Source: Macrobrachium rosenbergii (lineage: Eukaryota; Arthropoda; Malacostraca; Decapoda; Palaemonidae). From it: a stretch of DNA of 64,000 nucleotides. The stretch lies in NCBI RefSeq assembly GCF_040412425.1, contig NC_089753.1, positions 34,806,413 through 34,870,412 on the forward strand, written 5' to 3'. The first letter of the stretch is position 1, and each line of letters begins with the position of its first letter. Under the pieces are notes generated by a model. That model was given only the letters and a program-made list of their open reading frames with translations. It ran no database searches and was not told the origin of the DNA. Both the position numbers and the translations under genes were made by a program. Shown piece after piece: positions 24,701 to 36,055 of this stretch.

Positions 24701-26329
24701 TTGATTTTCTGACCAAACATTCCTCAACCTTCCCATTACATGGCCACACTATATTAATCAAGATCCATTTTCCCGCTCCTGCAAACATTTCTCCATGCCT
24801 CATTCATAGTATGACCTTCCCACTGTGCTTTAGCATGAATGTAAACATCCTATAATACACATTTCCAAAATATCCATACTTCCGTGATTCTGTTTTTTAC
24901 TGGCTTCTCAAGTCTTGCTTTACAGTTTGGCAAGACTCCAAGGTAACAGAAATGCTCTACTTCTAGGACTTGTCTCTGTACTGCAAGTGTTTTCCACTTT
25001 CATCTTTCTAAATTGGTTCTTTGAGTGCATTTGGCCACCAAAAATCCTCCCACTACAAGTAACTGTTCTAACCGATTCAATATTTTGTGGTGCTTTACTG
25101 AGTTCACCCCACAAATCACCTGGCCACTCCCCCCGGCTACTTTTTCCTTTGCTACCTTACCATTCACCATGCACTATTTTGCTTATGTTGACTTTCAGTC
25201 CTCTCCTAGTCTACTCTTCCACCTGTTAAATGTTTCCAAACCTCCTCTTTAGATTCTACTACTGGACTATTATTTCACCTGCACATATCACTTACCAGGA
25301 ACCTCTTCCTATTCATCCCCATAACTATTATGACAAAGTTCAGCACTGGTCTTTAATGGACACCAACATATATGTTTCTGATAAACCTGGCAGTGTTCTG
25401 AATGTAACTGGTGTTACGGTAAAATGACATCTCTAGATTAAAGTCATTCTGGTTGCTCTTGCCTTTGCAACACCCACCTAATCATTAAAGCACAAACAGG
25501 TGCTTCAACTTCGTGTGGTATTTTCCTGTCATTGCATCATTGTAAAGACTACTCCTGTTACTGATCTGTCACATGGTACTGGCAACTATTGTACCAAATT
25601 CAACTCCTCAGTCTGTCTCATAATTTGAGAGCATGCTAATGCAGTCTCATTACTGTAATCTGTCGTTTATACATAACAGCGCCTTCTTATTAATTACATT
25701 ATTGTAGGATCTTTTTCCCCCCCACTTCTGTCCTATTTCCTTTGTCAGATTCCATCTGTGTTAAAATCCAGAGGTTACTCAAAGTATTGTAGAAGAAATA
25801 AGTACAGTAGTGGAAATACATATCAACACTGAAATGAATAGTCGAACCAGACCACAACAATTAATTATTCTCCCATGGGGGTAGCCTCAAAATCATGCCA
25901 TGTTCACAGAACAATTGGTTCATTATTTTATAATTTCTCAACTTTTTCTTTCCTTAAGACAGCAATATTTGCTCTCCACTGTAGATATGAAGAGGCAGTA
26001 ATTATCTGATCTCTCCTGTGCGCATGGTGAGTTATATTCGTTTGATCGCCAATGACAGTGATGTATATCTGACCTCCACTGTGCCATGAAGTAAAAAGTC
26101 AAAAGCTGCTGGAACACAGGAATGATGAAAAGAGAGAATTTTCCATTTTCAATGAACAGTATTCCCCAACCTCTTGGAATTACAAGTACAGTACTAAATT
26201 TTCAATCTGGACATGGGTCTGTATTACCAAAAAAAATTATCCAAAAAAGAAATGCTATTGCCAGAATGCATTACCACCAAAAAATTATCCTAAATAGGTG
26301 AAAATTCATAGTAAGTGGAACTTCTGATT
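21791..26329. other. Intergenic region between convergent genes
   Basis: No exon is supported. The 22700-24250 stretch is less AT-rich and looks like old repeat DNA, but I found no terminal repeats or coding blocks. The 24580-25700 stretch is pyrimidine-rich. Open frames at 22952-23335 and 24915-25229 lack domains and splice support. The flanking genes converge here. Confidence 0.45.
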
Positions 26330-26335
26330 TTTATT
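26330..26335 (-). promoter_or_regulatory. Polyadenylation signal of copy A
   Basis: AATAAA on the minus strand about 320 nt after the stop. It sits beside CTGGAATGTGACCAATAC (plus strand), also present next to the signal of copy B. Confidence 0.65.
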
Positions 26336-26658
26336 TAATCAATACACTGATATTCAAAAAGGCTGGAATGTGACCAATACAACAAATACCAAAGAGGGGA
26401 CCAATCAATCCTTTATATTGACACTTCAGACATTCAAACCCAAATGAGTGAAGTAGCAGTCATATTTAAAACCATCAATAAAATTCAACACTGTAATTTC
26501 TGTCCCTTGTCATAAGGCAGTTCCACTAGTTTACTCGAGTACTGAGGGGTAGTTTCTACACAATTTCAACCTCTAACAAAAACAAAATTGAAACTTATCA
26601 ATTAACCAAGATGTGCAAGGTACAAAAGAGGATTGCTTGACAGAATGCATGTAACACA

Positions 26659-26725
26659 TCAGTCATCATTTATCTCTTCTCTTGGACTGCCGTTTTGTCC
26701 TGGCGATCGGGATCTGCTACGGTCT
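26659..26725 (-). CDS. SRSF7: Copy A exon 5: C-terminal tail and stop
   Basis: The acceptor is TTTTGTTCCAG. It encodes [21 protein letters not shown] then TGA (26661-26659 on the minus strand). It differs from copy B in two residues (G and R against A and K). Confidence 0.9.
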
Positions 26726-29424
26726 CTGGAACAAAAGAGCTGTGCATAAAAATCTTATGTCTAAATCTAAAACTCCCAAGTGAACTAAAACAATTTTATT
26801 TTGGCAGAAACAAAAATTTCACAAAGCAATGCCAATTCCCCTACCAATGTTACCAAAAAACCTGAATGCAATATTTTAACTTGATCAAATTGGGGGCAGT
26901 ATTTGAAAAATTCTCAGAAAAATCAACAAACTCACAAATGACCCAAGACAAATTTTGTTGCAAACGATTTTTCATGAAAATCCATCTCCCTCTATTTTCA
27001 AATTCTACTTTTTCAAGAACAATACTACAGTTAAGGTATCAAAATTAGTTAATTTAGTACCAGTATATCAAATTAAACTTTCAAGCAGCCTTATCATCAT
27101 CATCATATACTACAATTTTCCAATTCACCCAAGTAGTCTAGAGAGAGGCAAACCGAAATAAATAACCCAACCTTTACTAACCCATATGATTTTTTTGAGA
27201 TATACTTACCCTTTGTCATCATGTGATCGAGAACGTTCCCTTTCTCTTGATTGAGACCTGGATCTAGAACCTCCCCTCGAACGGCTGCGATCTCTTGAGC
27301 GTGAGCGTGATCTAGACCTGTCTCTAGAGCGACTTCTTTCTCTTGACCTTGAATGATCCCTAGTCCTACTCCTGGACCTGTCACGAGAGCGAGACCTAGA
27401 GCGAGTGTAAGACCTCCTCCGTCTGGGAGAGCGACTTCTACTTCGGGACCTCGAGTACCTATGCACAAAAGGCCGTTAGTACAAACGAAAGATGCCAACT
27501 AACGGATTAGTGCAAATCCAATGCCCTGAGTATGAAGGATGCCAGTCTTTGGCTATTACTTCCAACCCTCTCACGATCCTACATGTAAGGGGGTCTGCCA
27601 TGCACGAAAATAGGGCCTGGATCTTTGGGGTAGGAGGAGAACCGCTTCAGCTCAACCTGGCGTGTATAGGCATGACAAGCGCGTTTTCAGTTACATCCTA
27701 AACTCGTTATGGTCTGCCCAATGTACTGTAGTACTAATCAAATTCTAATGAATTCCAAATGACTATAATCTCCATAAAATCTTTTCTACCAATTATTTTA
27801 TATTCTTACTGGCATCAGGAGACCATAAATCAGATTTGCACAGACACTTCGATGGATATAGCAATTACTTACATGAACTGCCTCTGGCTGAAATGATATA
27901 AATAGAAGTAAAGGGGACTAGGAAACTCAGTGAGTAATCTACCTAAATTAAAATAACGATCAATTAAATTTTACATCATTAAGCTTACTGTGCCTCTGTC
28001 TAGTCATGTATCTCAGAAGGTTGTCTGAAGGTCTGACGTTCGACCACGTAGGTAGGTAGGGTCATGTAACTGCGGTGTTTAACCTGCGCTGAACGCTCAT
28101 GTAACTGCGATGTTCAAGTAGAGCACGATAGAGTTCTACGCTGAATGACTGGCAGGCAGTAAGCTTTACAAATGAGGCCATGAAGTTCAAGGAGTGTGGC
28201 CAGAAGGAATTCAAGATGGAGTGCGATGATCTCAATTGACAGAGCGACGATCTTACTACTCGTTTGGGAATGGGGATCTCAGCCGTTTTGCCTACAAAAT
28301 ATGAGTGTGTTTAATAGCAATTCCTTCTTTTTGATAATTACAACCCCCTTATCTTTTACTTATTTTCTCTTTTTTTTTTTTTTTCTTTTTTAATGTAGAC
28401 CACACAAGGCCTTAAGACAGGGCTAAGGCAGATTTAGCATCACAAGAAAGAACTCCTTTGAATGGAAAAAATAAAAAAAAAAAAAAAGTAAAATAAGAGA
28501 GGAAAGCAGCTCCCATTTATGACCTACATGAACCCTAGAATGGACTTATTCTGGCCAAACTAACCACTCGACCACCAACCACCCCTCCCAACTACACCAA
28601 AAAACTTTGCTTACTGACCTAGTTCAGGACTTTAGGATTCGAGCAATAACCACCAGATGCAGAATCGTCATTTCTTATTTACAAAACAAAAACAATACGC
28701 TACCTGGAGTAACGTCGGCTGTACCTATAGCAATCCCTGGCGTAGTGTCCCCTTTCGCCACACTCATAGCATCGGTCCTCTGGATGAAAAGGCCGGCCTC
28801 TGCGCGGTGGAGGGCCCCTGAAGCGGCCTCTGCTCTTTCCTGTGGATAGTTCTACACGCACCCGGCGACCGCATATTGTTCTGAAAAATAAATTCGTTGT
28901 AAATACTTCGCTGACCTTGAAAACTTCACAGCCTTCTCAAACTAATTCTGTCCTACGGCGTCTTCAGTCCCTAAGTACGTTAAACTTTGTTTTGCATGCG
29001 ATAACAGATCCTCTAAACCAGGGGTTCTTAACTTTTCAATGATTCCAGACCCCCAATGGATTGTCCAATATGGTCCCATACCCCCTTCACTTCGACTGTC
29101 GAAATACATTAAATAAAATAAATACCAATACCCAGAGATCAAGTCTCATACCCCCAAGGGGTATGGATACCCCCGGTTAAGAACCCCTGCTCTAAACATT
29201 CCGTAAACCAAAAATGCAGACACTCACCTTCCATCCAGTCCCCTGACGGCGTCTTCAGCATCTCTTACATCTTCAAATTCCACAAAAGCAAAGCCTGGTG
29301 GATTTCTGGCCACCCACACATTTCTCAGGGGGCCATACTTTGAAAAAGCTTCCTCTAACTCCTGCTTGGAAGCACCAGAACCCAAGTCTCCAACATAGAC
29401 TTTGCAGTCTAATGCTGAAGGCAT
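26659..29424 (-). CDS. SRSF7: SR splicing factor, SRSF7/9G8 type, copy A
   Basis: An RNA-binding SR protein that acts in pre-mRNA splice-site choice and mRNA export. Coding exons, minus strand: 29424-29228, 28880-28704, 27458-27210 and 26725-26659; 690 nt, 229 residues, all phases agree. Residues about 7-75 form an RRM with RNP2 (KVYVGDL) and RNP1 (GFAFVEF). Residues about 103-116 form a CCHC knuckle, [14 protein letters not shown] (CX2CX4HX4C), the feature that separates SRSF7 from SRSF3. An RS/RD-rich domain follows, and the protein ends [10 protein letters not shown] non-coding first exon lies near 35296-35430, giving a 5.9-kb intron 1. A second complete copy lies 14.6 kb upstream in the same orientation. 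Intron 3 holds a conserved candidate poison exon, which implies autoregulation by NMD. Human SRSF7 is of similar length. Drosophila x16 is the likely insect counterpart. Confidence 0.94.
27210..27458 (-). CDS. SRSF7: Copy A exon 4: RS domain
   Basis: The acceptor is TGTGCATAG|GTACTC and the donor is AAAGG|GTAAGT. Dense RS, RD and RSRS dipeptides after SPRRRRSY, 249 nt, the same length as in copy B. Phosphorylation of such domains by SRPK/CLK kinases is established for the family. Confidence 0.92.
27873..27887 (-). other. Candidate 15-nt microexon, copy A
   Basis: CCAGAGGCAGTTCAT on the minus strand is flanked by ATATCATTTCAG and GTAAGTAATT. It would insert five codons in frame between exons 3 and 4 (S-Q-R-Q-F-M across the junctions). 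It is identical in copy B at 42338-42352. Confidence 0.62.
27989..28148 (-). other. Candidate poison cassette exon, copy A
   Basis: On the minus strand the acceptor is TACTGCCTGCCAG and the donor is AGGCACA|GTAAGC, bounding 160 nt. Joined to exon 3 (phase 2) the frame reads S-H-S-A-stop (TAG). An alternative acceptor ATTTTGTAG (exon start 28291) would read R-Q-N-G-stop (TGA). Either form predicts NMD. Inference from sequence; no transcript evidence. Confidence 0.7.
28704..28880 (-). CDS. SRSF7: Copy A exon 3: RRM end and CCHC zinc knuckle
   Basis: The acceptor is TTTTTCAG|AACAAT and the donor is CTCCAG|GTAGCG. It encodes [12 protein letters not shown], a [13 protein letters not shown] linker and the CCHC knuckle, ending YSRRYSR across the junction. 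Confidence 0.93.
29019..29189. mobile_element. hAT-like MITE with 8-bp target duplication
   Basis: A 171-bp element with inverted ends CAGGGGTTCTTAAC and its complement GTTAAGAACCCCTG. It is flanked by perfect 8-bp repeats CTCTAAAC (29011-29018 and 29190-29197). Eight-bp duplications and CAGGGG-type ends fit the hAT superfamily. It lies in intron 2 of copy A and is absent from copy B. Confidence 0.9.
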
Positions 29425-29439
29425 GTTTACAAATACACT
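29228..29439 (-). CDS. SRSF7: Copy A exon 2: start codon and RRM
   Basis: The acceptor is CTTCTTTTCAG and the donor is GGAAG|GTGAGT. The ATG at 29424-29422 is preceded by 15 nt of 5' UTR in this exon. RNP2 and RNP1 are intact. Confidence 0.93.
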
Positions 29440-29976
29440 CTGAAAAGAAGAGAGAAATACTTCATTTAGACCTGAAGTTAATCACACCACCATTACAATG
29501 TTTGCACGTGCAATAAAACGTAAGATATGGATATCTTGAAAATAAGAAACATGATTACCTATTGTTAGTGCTTGGCATCGAGTACAGCCACAAACAATTT
29601 TGTTACCATAAGAAGGCAGTGTAGTTCAGTAAGATCAATGAAAAAAATGTTAAACTGTTAACAAGCTACCGCTTTGTGTAAAATCAGAATTACGAAAAAA
29701 TAATCACTTGTCAATAGCTCCTGTGAGAATATAAAAAAAAAAATCTCAGCCCTATAGGGGTAAAACAACATTAAGTCCTTGCATGACACTGATGCTAAAG
29801 AACATAGATGCTAGGATATTTGCTTTTAACTGCAGTATGGTACATGTAATGCATGAAATTATATTTGCTGACATTGGGGATGGAGATCAAAACACTCAGC
29901 ATCAAGCTTCCTAAAATACTATCTACACATAGCTTGATCTTTCCTTAGATCAGCTTCAATTGTAGATATCCAACCA

Positions 29977-29978
<2 letters not shown>

Positions 29979-30066
<88 letters not shown>
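29979..30066. repeat. (AT)n microsatellite in intron 1 of copy A
   Basis: A pure AT run of about 86 bp. Confidence 0.95.
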
Positions 30067-30068
<2 letters not shown>

Positions 30069-32940
30069 TAAACCTTCTAAGTTTGTATATTCAAGATATC
30101 TGCATTTTTCCCATAAATATAAAATGGGTACCTTTTATAAGGATTACCTTTGGCAAAAGCAGGCCTGGTTGTTGAAGCCTGGTAAGAAAGTAGTTAACCA
30201 GTGGTAGATGAGTGACAGGGTGGAGGAGGGACTTACTAAATGTCATTTCCTTTGGCAACAGGGATTAAGATTTCACTCTCATATCGAGGAAAAATATCAT
30301 AGTTGTGTTAGTTTGTATTTATCCTAATTATAAAAATCAAATCCTAATTATAAAAACCAGAGCCTTGTACGCTGGAGTATCCCTCAGCGTAAACTAGGAA
30401 CAGTCACTGAAGCTTCATGACAAGGTGGTAGGCAAGTGAGTGACGGGAGTTCCCAACTCACCTGCCAGAAGACAGCACTTTTACTTTGGCGTATGGGACT
30501 ATGTGTGGGGTTGAGGTGGGACTATGATAAAATGTTCTGGTCTGTATGCCTACGGAAAATATTTATTTGAAATTTTACAAGTCTTTCTACAGAAATACTG
30601 TACAAACTAACTTTTGTGGGGGAGACACTTCTCAGACGGGAGGATACTTTCCACCGACGCAAGTTGAATTTATCAGGAAATGTCATGTTTCCGGTCATGA
30701 TAATGAGCAGGGGTTCATGACTCCTGTACCCTCCCTCTACAATATGGCTTGGGCCCCAAGCCAGCCTGAGTTGTGACTATGCTTTAAATCTAACAACCTC
30801 AAAACAAGCTCTGTTCCCCCCCCCCCCCAAAAAAATGGGAGCTAACATCTGGGTCAACTATCAACTGATGGGTTTAAACGATAGCTTTATGACTGCCCTT
30901 CCCTTTTTGCAAAAGGGGAGAACACTGAGCTGCACCTTATGAACTGATGCTCAATGATAGAATGCTCCACAGCGAAGCCTGCCTGCCTGCACATTCAGCA
31001 TTGCTGCTAAGGAGCTTGGATGACTACACAACCCTCCGAGAAGCCACTTTAGTTCCTAAGGAGAAGGTGTCCTAGGACTTGTGGGTGACGTCCCTACGGT
31101 AAAATGACAAAAAGGTAGTCAGGGCCACCAGGAACCTATCCTCATTACCTGCAAAACTCTGTAGTGCCTTTGCAAACCTCACAACAGACCAACACCCAAC
31201 TCTGTTGAGCTCTCACCAGGACAGGATAGTCATCCTCCTCACAGAAATGCATACCCACTTCTCAAAAGCTAGAAAGAATTGGTGTTCTTGGACACTTCCT
31301 TATGTCTGTTGATCCTATTAAGTGAGACACTGGCAATCTGGCCTAAGATGTACAGTTCTTCTAGTATAGTTATGTAAGGCTAATGCCAGGCAAAAATGCA
31401 CTGCATCCAGACACCCCCCGGCAAAACACAATGGTCCAGAATCTTTTGTCAAAAACTGATGGGTTGCCATAACCTCAGGCACACACAAGAACAGGAGGGA
31501 TTCCCATGCCTCAATGTTAGGCAATATATAAAAGACCTTGTAAAAAAAAAAAATTTTTTTTTTTTTTGCTTGAGTGTCAAGTTCTGGGAGATTTTTGGTT
31601 TAATGTAGAATTTTCATAAGGATAGTTGTTATTTACTACTTGGATTTTGTATTCCTGTTTCTGTACCCTGAATGTATTTGCACCCTCCCTGGATGATTAA
31701 CGCAAATGATGAAAAGTTGATGTATAGATCATATCAGAATTTTAATTCACTACGGTTCACATTTACCAGGTAAAATAACTGTTTATTATACTATATTCCA
31801 CCACTTGCCTTATGATCATTTCAATGTACAGCCACACTGATGCCCATTTTCAATAAGGCGACAATGTTGTTATAACCATATGTTAAGATCTACAATTTGC
31901 TTCGAAATTCTAATGAAATAAAATCAAACCAAGCATATTTCATATTCTGAGATTCTGATAATGACCAAATTGTCACTCAAAAGAAACCTGCCAGAATTAC
32001 TTTTTAATAAGACGTACTAGGCTGATGTCTGGAGGATGTTTGGCAGTTAACTCCAGTTCCCATAATAGTAGTGGCATTTTAATTATCAATAAACTAACCC
32101 ATTCTTAACAGATAACCAAAAAAACAGAGCATACAAGACAATTATCTGAAAGCACACAGGCAATAAGCCAGAACTGAGTGTAGATCCCCTGGACTCAAAG
32201 GGCTTAGTCTAGTATAACCATTCATAATTTTACTATTGTCCGACCTACAAGGGGTTAACACCACCACACCAGAGCAGAATACTGTACTGTACTGCTCTTT
32301 CATGTTAAAAATAATTAGGCAAGGTATATATGCATTAAGTGAATCATTTCACCAAATGCAACAGTATGACAAGTGATGTACAATACATGTGACATATGAT
32401 ATACTTATGTGAAAGTGTCAGTCATTCTGCTGAATACTGGTGCGTGTACAGGTATTTAAACCAGTAATTTTACCAAATACTAAATCCATTATTTATAATT
32501 ATCCTACACTTAATGTCTGAGTGCTGTATTACTGTCAAGGTTTCCTGTTTTACAACCTAAGTAGTGGCATGTACACACTAATAAAAAACTATGGTATTCT
32601 TCTAATAGGCTATTGAAAATTTTCAGAGCACAGACAAGACTAAAGCTGGATATCAGATGTTTAAAATTACTTATGTCAGCATTCAAGATATCATTATGCT
32701 TTACTAACTAATGATCACTTATGGGGAACCAGTTATATTTGAATGCATTCTGATTATTTTTGTTGTCCTTTTAATGAATGACTTTCATCGCCAATGATAC
32801 AATCTTTGGGTCAAGGGAATGTAAAAGGATACGCAAAAAGTATAACACTCGGTTATAGGGTCACTCATAATCATTAGATATAGCCCAGGGAACATTTGTG
32901 CCAGATGGTTATTTAGTAGTTTCAAATTCCCATAAAAAAT
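30067..32940. other. Intron 1 of SRSF7 copy A, unassigned repeat-like DNA
   Basis: The 30300-31550 stretch begins with GTATTTATCCTAATTATAAA and is less AT-rich. It resembles old transposon DNA but shows no clear ends. No exon is supported. Confidence 0.4.
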
Positions 32941-33893
32941 ACCCAATTGGTAACGTAATTTGTATTTTTCCTAGGTATAAAAGCTGTAGCCTTTCAAATA
33001 TGGAGGAGGAGCTAATCAAGGGGTCAGGGCTGCTATGCTATAGGCATAGTAGGCATTTCAAATGAATATGATCTAACCAGATTTACCTTAACATAATCTA
33101 ACCTCAGTCGCTGTGCCTTAACCTGGCTGCCTGGACAGGCCCCTCCCCCACAAGTCAGTCGTAAACCATTACAGTACTCGGCATTCTACCCACTGTGGGA
33201 AAAACTTTACTTTAGTTGCGCTGCCTGATTCCTGCCAGTCACCAACCGAGACATGTTTCTCATACATAGACATAACCTTTCTTATAATGCCAGGTCCTCA
33301 CCTAACCAGATCTTACCCACCTAACCTAAATTAGGGCGACGTGCCCTGACCTGGCCAGGGGGCCGGAACCCCACCCAAAGGCCGTAACCTGTCCTGGTCG
33401 GCGACTGACGGGAATCAGGCCACGCAAGTAAAATAAAGTTTTACCACTAACCTTTCCTAGAATGCTGTATCCTAACCTAACCAAACCTTAACTTCCTAAT
33501 CTGACATAGGGCACCATGCCCTGACCTGGCTAATCCCCCCCCCCAACAAAAGTAACCCTATTAAGTCTCGTGTCAGTTGATTCCCCAAAGGCAGCAAATT
33601 AACCCAGGTGGAACATTAATAACTATGAGGGGAAAAGGAAAAACCCTATCACGCATTTATTTTAAAACCCGACAAACTTTTATTATTTACGTGGAACTGC
33701 TCCTATGAAAATAAATTCCAGATGCTATGCCAAAAAGCCTCCGGGATACGTTTACCTCCATCTAGATTGGAGGAAGCCAATCTAGAAAAAATGTAACACT
33801 GGCAGAAGAGAAGTGGGGAGGCAGACGTAGTTTTCCTCCAACATGAAAAGCTACAGTTTGTATACCTAGGAAAAACAATTTGGTAATTCTATA
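32941..33893. mobile_element. Element with ~40-bp imperfect terminal inverted repeats
   Basis: TTTTTCCTAGGTATAAAAGC at the left (32965-32984) is inverted at the right as TACAGTTTGTATACCTAGGA (33850-33869). The interior holds degenerate tandem segments with CCTAACCTAACC and GCCCTGACCTGGC. Copy B has no equivalent DNA beside the matching flank. Probably a non-autonomous DNA transposon. Confidence 0.55.
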
Positions 33894-34285
33894 TACTAGC
33901 TCCGCATCTGTTTTTACCTTCTCAACTGGTTTTTTCTTCACTTTCAGGGGTTCTGATACTGGCGGTGCATCTGCTTGTTGTCAGCCAAATGGAATGTCCC
34001 TTCGCCGTGTTTAGTACTGGCCCGGGGGGGGAGGGGTTACCCATACGTTAAGTTATTACACTTGCCAAATGGGATACGAACCGTTCGAAACAGACGTAGC
34101 CGTGCCCTATCTTGTGAAGAGCGTGTACGGAAACCCCTTGTTGGTTGGACTTCTGGGGTTAATTACAAGTTAATTAGACTCAAGTGCCAAAAATGAAAGG
34201 TAAATTCATAATTAGCAACCAAAAAATGTAGAAAAAGTAAAGTTATAGTGCCGTCGGCGACGCGGAGCTACCCTGTAGTTCTACC
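33894..34285. repeat. Intron 1 segment shared by both SRSF7 copies (A side)
   Basis: Matches 46049-46445 over about 390 bp with scattered changes (shared: GATACTGGCGGTGCATCTG, CCGTTCGAAACAGACGTAGC). It includes CGCCGTGTTTAGTACTGGCC, a motif also present in foldback elements near 54487 and 61375. It may be a regulatory relic or a pre-duplication repeat. Confidence 0.7.
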
Positions 34286-35295
34286 AAACAATTTTTAAAA
34301 TTTGGTATTTGTAAGTTTGGGTTGTTTCGGCTGTAAGCACAAGTACGTGCAATATGGGCCCCGAGTTACGTGCAGCCCCTTGGAAAAGTACATAAAACAA
34401 AATTATTTGTCCCTGTTGAGAAAGAAATTATTGCATTTCCTAAAGGCTAACGAGACGGTTATTACGGGGAGACACAGGCCTACTGGTCTAACCCTCCTTC
34501 ACCTAGCCTACACTAACACAGGGCGGTGCCTTCTACCAAACGTGGGGTTATTGAGGAAAACTGTAATCCTGTAATTAACAGGTGTCCATACACTTGGCTA
34601 GTCTGGGATACTAAGCAAATTACAAAAAACGGACCTAATGAATATCCTAGGGGGGATAAAAGTCAACATACAGTACATGGGGTCACCAATAAAAGTTAAA
34701 ATATTGTTAAATGTCGGTACCTTGGGGGTGCCTCCCTTACGCTATGCAGGCCGCTAGTCGGTACCTTGGGGTGGAGTCTCTCCCTTACGATACGGACGAC
34801 ACTAGAACTGCAGGAGGATTTTAAAATAACGGCAGAGGCCTCTGCGAAAAAAAGCTGTTGTAAATGACGGAAAAAACGGCCTGCCTCAAAACCGGGTGGA
34901 TAAGCCTTTTCCCAAGCGCAACGTGCTGGAACGCCTGTCACGCTGCCATCTTGGCTACTTAACACCGACAGGCAAATTCACAAAACGCAACAATTTACAC
35001 GAATAAACTCACGTTAAACGTACAAATTGGCAAACTTGACAGACACAAATCAGCATGCACTGTGACTGCGCACCATTCAGGACCCGGGGTGTGGGTGGAC
35101 CGGACCCGAAATCACCCCCTCATCAGCCAACATGGCGCCGAAAATGCCAGCCTCCCTCGCCGGGTCCACCGAAATAAGTTTGCCCGTACACAGCGGAATA
35201 CCGACGGAAATTCTACACTAATTACCACTACAACAAGGCAGGGGTGTTCGCCCTTCAATTCTAAACTATATTTGCAGATAAATTAATATCCTTAC

Positions 35296-35430
35296 CCGTG
35301 AAGGAGCTCGTTCTCGCAGCCAGTCAACTACGTGTCAGTCCCTGCAACTCACTAGACTCGGAGCCTACGGTAAATTCTAAATTCTTGCCCCGCCGCTGCT
35401 GCTCCCCCCCGCGCTCTTCTTCTTCTCTCG
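35296..35430 (-). promoter_or_regulatory. SRSF7: Copy A non-coding exon 1 and core promoter region
   Basis: The donor CTTCACGG|GTAAGG (GT at 35295-35294) matches in position and context the donor of copy B at 47617. The exon runs into GC- and CT-rich DNA around 35380-35450, likely the promoter. The transcription start is not defined. Confidence 0.65.
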
Positions 35431-35459
35431 TTTGACGGCTTGACTTCAGGACGCGTCAG

Positions 35460-35978
35460 CGTTCAGGCTGGCATTTCGTGTCGTATTTTTTGTATTTTAG
35501 GGATGGTTTGCCCAGTTTTATTGTTTTAAATGCACACAGATTCATCAAAGCTAGTCCAAAATTGATTCTAACTTGTAAATAAGGCTTCTGCATAACAGGG
35601 TCCTTGCGGGAAAGAGGAAAACTAAACATTTAAGTACAGATACAACGACCGAATTGTATATCTACCTACGATTAAAAAAAATAAAGATAGGCAAAGTAGT
35701 GACTTTGGTAAAAACAACGTTTTAAAATAATAGTCAATACCAGTCCCTTGCATATAACTTAAAGTAATTACTGAAAGTTTCATCCCATTGTACATTACCC
35801 AGGTCATTTATTCAAATAGTTTGTTAAAGATAATGTTAAGCTGCTGTTTCTACTGCAATTATCTAAATTTTTATTCACACTTATATGAAGGATAGTGGAA
35901 AAAATCATCTTGTTAGGCTGTGAGGCCTCGCAAAGGGTCTTCCTGAAATTCAGCCTCAGCACCGGCCAAAACTGTTCC

Positions 35979-36055
<77 letters not shown>

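Larger units (their letters stand above)
27820..28470 (-). promoter_or_regulatory. Near-invariant intron 3 block, copy A
   Basis: About 430 bp (27868-28300) match copy B (42333-42767) except for two small indels; similarity continues on both sides with more changes. The neighbouring coding exon 3 has many synonymous differences. The block contains the candidate poison exon and microexon listed separately, and more than one acceptor-like site. Confidence 0.88.

Noticed and set aside
27103..27498. 131-codon frame overlapping the SRSF7 copy A RS exon (and the 90-codon twin at 41642-41914)
   Set aside because: They are out-of-frame shadows of the RS exons. The true frame is fixed by phase with the RRM and knuckle exons.
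33020..33560. CCTAACCTAACC blocks as interstitial arthropod telomere repeats
   Set aside because: Only two or three CCTAAC units in a row, embedded in a degenerate transposon-like element; the arthropod repeat is TTAGG (CCTAA).
26100..35400. Reading the SRSF7 copy difference as one functional gene and one pseudogene
   Set aside because: Both copies have intact frames, identical exon lengths and full splice sites.
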